From Tetrahymena thermophila SB210 (taxonomy: Eukaryota; Ciliophora; Oligohymenophorea; Hymenostomatida; Tetrahymenidae), in assembly GCF_000189635.1 (NCBI RefSeq), contig NW_002476511.1, positions 62,001 to 126,000 on the forward strand: DNA of 64,000 bases, read 5' to 3'. Of the stretch, positions 62,601 through 64,000 are shown piece after piece. Every line of letters begins with the position of its first letter. Within the stretch, counting starts at the first letter, position 1. Position numbers and translations under genes: made by a program. The notes under the pieces were generated by a model. The model was not told the origin of the DNA. It saw only the letters and a list, made by a program, of their open reading frames with translations, and did no database searches.

Positions 62601-63536
62601 TTAATTTGGTTTAGTTAAGTTAAAGGCGGTAAGTGAGATGTATAAACTGAAATTGAGGTGACCTTAAAATATGAACCTTTGCAGTAATTAATTTGTAAAT
62701 TTAATTTTAAAAATATTACATCATATAATTTTATACTCTGAATACTCTTTATAGATACAAAATTAGTATATTCTTTTCCTTTATAAGCTAGAAAAGTTTC
62801 ATCGATTACCATATACTCCTTTGTATATCTCTAATAGGTGAATTTTACAGGAGAAGTAGCAGTTTCTAAGCCTTCCAAAGAAGACGCTTTCCAAATGTAA
62901 CTATCTACATTAACAGCGCAACTTTAGTAATAAAGTGATTCCTATTTAGATTTCAAAAATATTTAATTTTTTTTGTTTCTTGCTAACTTATTTATATTTT
63001 AGCTAAATTTTTTACATATTTTGATACTAATTAATAAAATTTGCATCCTTTGGCACTTGTATACTTATTTATTATGGCAGTTGTTGAACCTTTACTAGTT
63101 AGTATACTTAAATCAATTATTTAATAAGTATCATCACCTTAATTATAAAAGTAGAGGTACTATTAATTCTTTTAATATTCAAAATAAATTTTATTTTAAA
63201 TTGCTAATAATATACAATAAATTTACATTTTAAAGAAAATATTAAGTATAAAAACCACTTAACTCAAGCATTCCATCAATTATATAAGTTTATGTAATAC
63301 CTGCTTTTATATCCAAAGTACTATATCTCCATTTATTATCTTTCGGTCCTTTGTAAACAATTGCGTTAGTCTCCTGAATATAATGTAAATCAATCATTAT
63401 TTTTTCATATATTTTAATTTAATACCTTTATATAGTACACACCAGTTTCAAGTTAAAACGGCAAAGTGTCAGCTATACAATAAACAAATTTAAAAAGCAA
63501 ACCTATGAAAATAAGTAGATATTATAGTAAAATCAT
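59694..63536 (-). CDS. Short cysteine-rich seven-span membrane protein, family 2 (about 1013 aa)
   Basis: Close sister of 53046-56782. Exons: 63426-63536, 63227-63373, 63016-63168, 62663-62941, 62265-62414, 62061-62195, 61855-62001, 61339-61799, 60857-61218 and 59694-60790, total 1014 codons. The signal peptide is MILLQYLLIFIGLLFKFVYC. Cysteine modules and the 1097-nt terminal seven-span exon (TGA 59696-59694) are intact. The uncertain point is exon 4. If its 3' end is placed at the unusual donor GTCACC (62662-62657) the frame is preserved; without splicing there, the frame meets a TGA near 62570. The sister gene lacks about 130 bp here, so the exon end has changed between the two. If the donor is not used, this gene would be truncated in the ectodomain. 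Probable surface protein; function unknown. Confidence 0.8.
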
Positions 63537-64000
63537 ATTCTTTTAGATAAGTTCCTTGTATTTATACTTACTTTGATTTACTTTCTCAAATCAAAATTAA
63601 GACTAAATTTATTAACTTATTTTTTTTAATTTAAATTATTAGTCTCTTTTATATTTGTTTTTCTTCTTCTTGCTAGTTATTAATTTTTTCTATGCTTGCT
63701 CTCAATTTAAAATTTTTTGTCTTAAATTTTCTTCTTTTTATAAATAATTACTCTTATTTTAAAGTATTACTTAACTAAATTCACTCTAATTAAAAGGAGA
63801 TATTTATAAATTCATATTCATAATTCTCAAAAGCAGAATCAGCTAATACCTTTTGACAAATTTGCTTAAAATATATTGAAGTAATTTCATAATTTTCATA
63901 CATATTAATCTTTGATTTTTTGTAATGTAATTTAATGTAAAATATAATATTCTACAATGCGATATAGATTTACTTATGAGTGAGGGAAAGATATTTATCA
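63537..64000. other. Upstream flank of the last family-2 gene
   Basis: Diverged copy of 56783-57250, so presumably promoter sequence of the gene starting at 63536. Nothing codable seen before the window ends. Confidence 0.5.

Noticed and set aside
1..64000. tRNA, rRNA, telomeric C4A2-like repeats or chromosome-breakage sequence
   Set aside because: Looked for by eye on both strands; no cloverleaf arms, telomere runs or breakage motif found. A covariance-model scan would be decisive.

Overview
The window reads as nuclear DNA of a ciliate close to Tetrahymena. It is roughly four-fifths A+T, introns are short (about 50-300 bp, GT...AG), and proteins are only continuous if TAA and TAG are read as glutamine with TGA as the sole stop. 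The intronless gene at 3531-5126 shows this directly: 531 residues, dozens of in-frame TAA/TAG codons, one TGA at the end. I cannot tell macronuclear from micronuclear DNA, nor the species. I saw no rRNA, tRNA, CRISPR array, telomere repeat or Tetrahymena chromosome-breakage motif.

Except for that plus-strand gene, everything recognisable is on the minus strand and is a locally amplified cluster of two families of cysteine-rich surface proteins. Family 1 (REJ/GPS, polycystin-1-like) has three copies: A (6509-13933), B (30451-33285) and C (36425-43288). C is complete: six exons summing to exactly 2100 codons, giving signal peptide, furin-like cysteine modules, REJ region, GPS motif, a membrane span, a Gln-rich loop and a polycystin-like membrane region. 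A has the same exons but carries an in-frame TGA and a 718-bp TA-flanked element with terminal inverted repeats inside exon 3. B has lost about 3.5 kb in frame (whole REJ and GPS region) and has a TGA before its last membrane spans.

Family 2 has a cysteine-rich ectodomain plus a seven-span C-terminal domain: 1-2108 (partial), 16877-21796, 24515-27925, 46700-51611, 53046-56782 and 59694-63536, with decayed pieces at 22200-24060 and 45134-46264. In four members the terminal membrane exon is exactly 1097 nt. The 24515-27925 member has lost that exon in frame and encodes a 999-residue protein predicted to be secreted. The 16877-21796 member is intact except for a GT-to-AT change at one splice donor.

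Order along the window: family-2 end (1-2108); TPR gene (3531-5126); REJ A; spacer; family-2 full gene; family-2 relic; soluble family-2 gene; spacer; REJ B; spacer; REJ C; spacer with a fold-back element; family-2 fragment; family-2 full gene; family-2 short gene; dead ABCC-transporter fragment (57530-58660); family-2 short gene. Spacers recur with the genes, so whole gene-plus-spacer segments were duplicated. The likely common theme, by inference, is a fast-evolving set of cell-surface sensors or adhesion proteins made in full-length, REJ-less and membrane-less forms.
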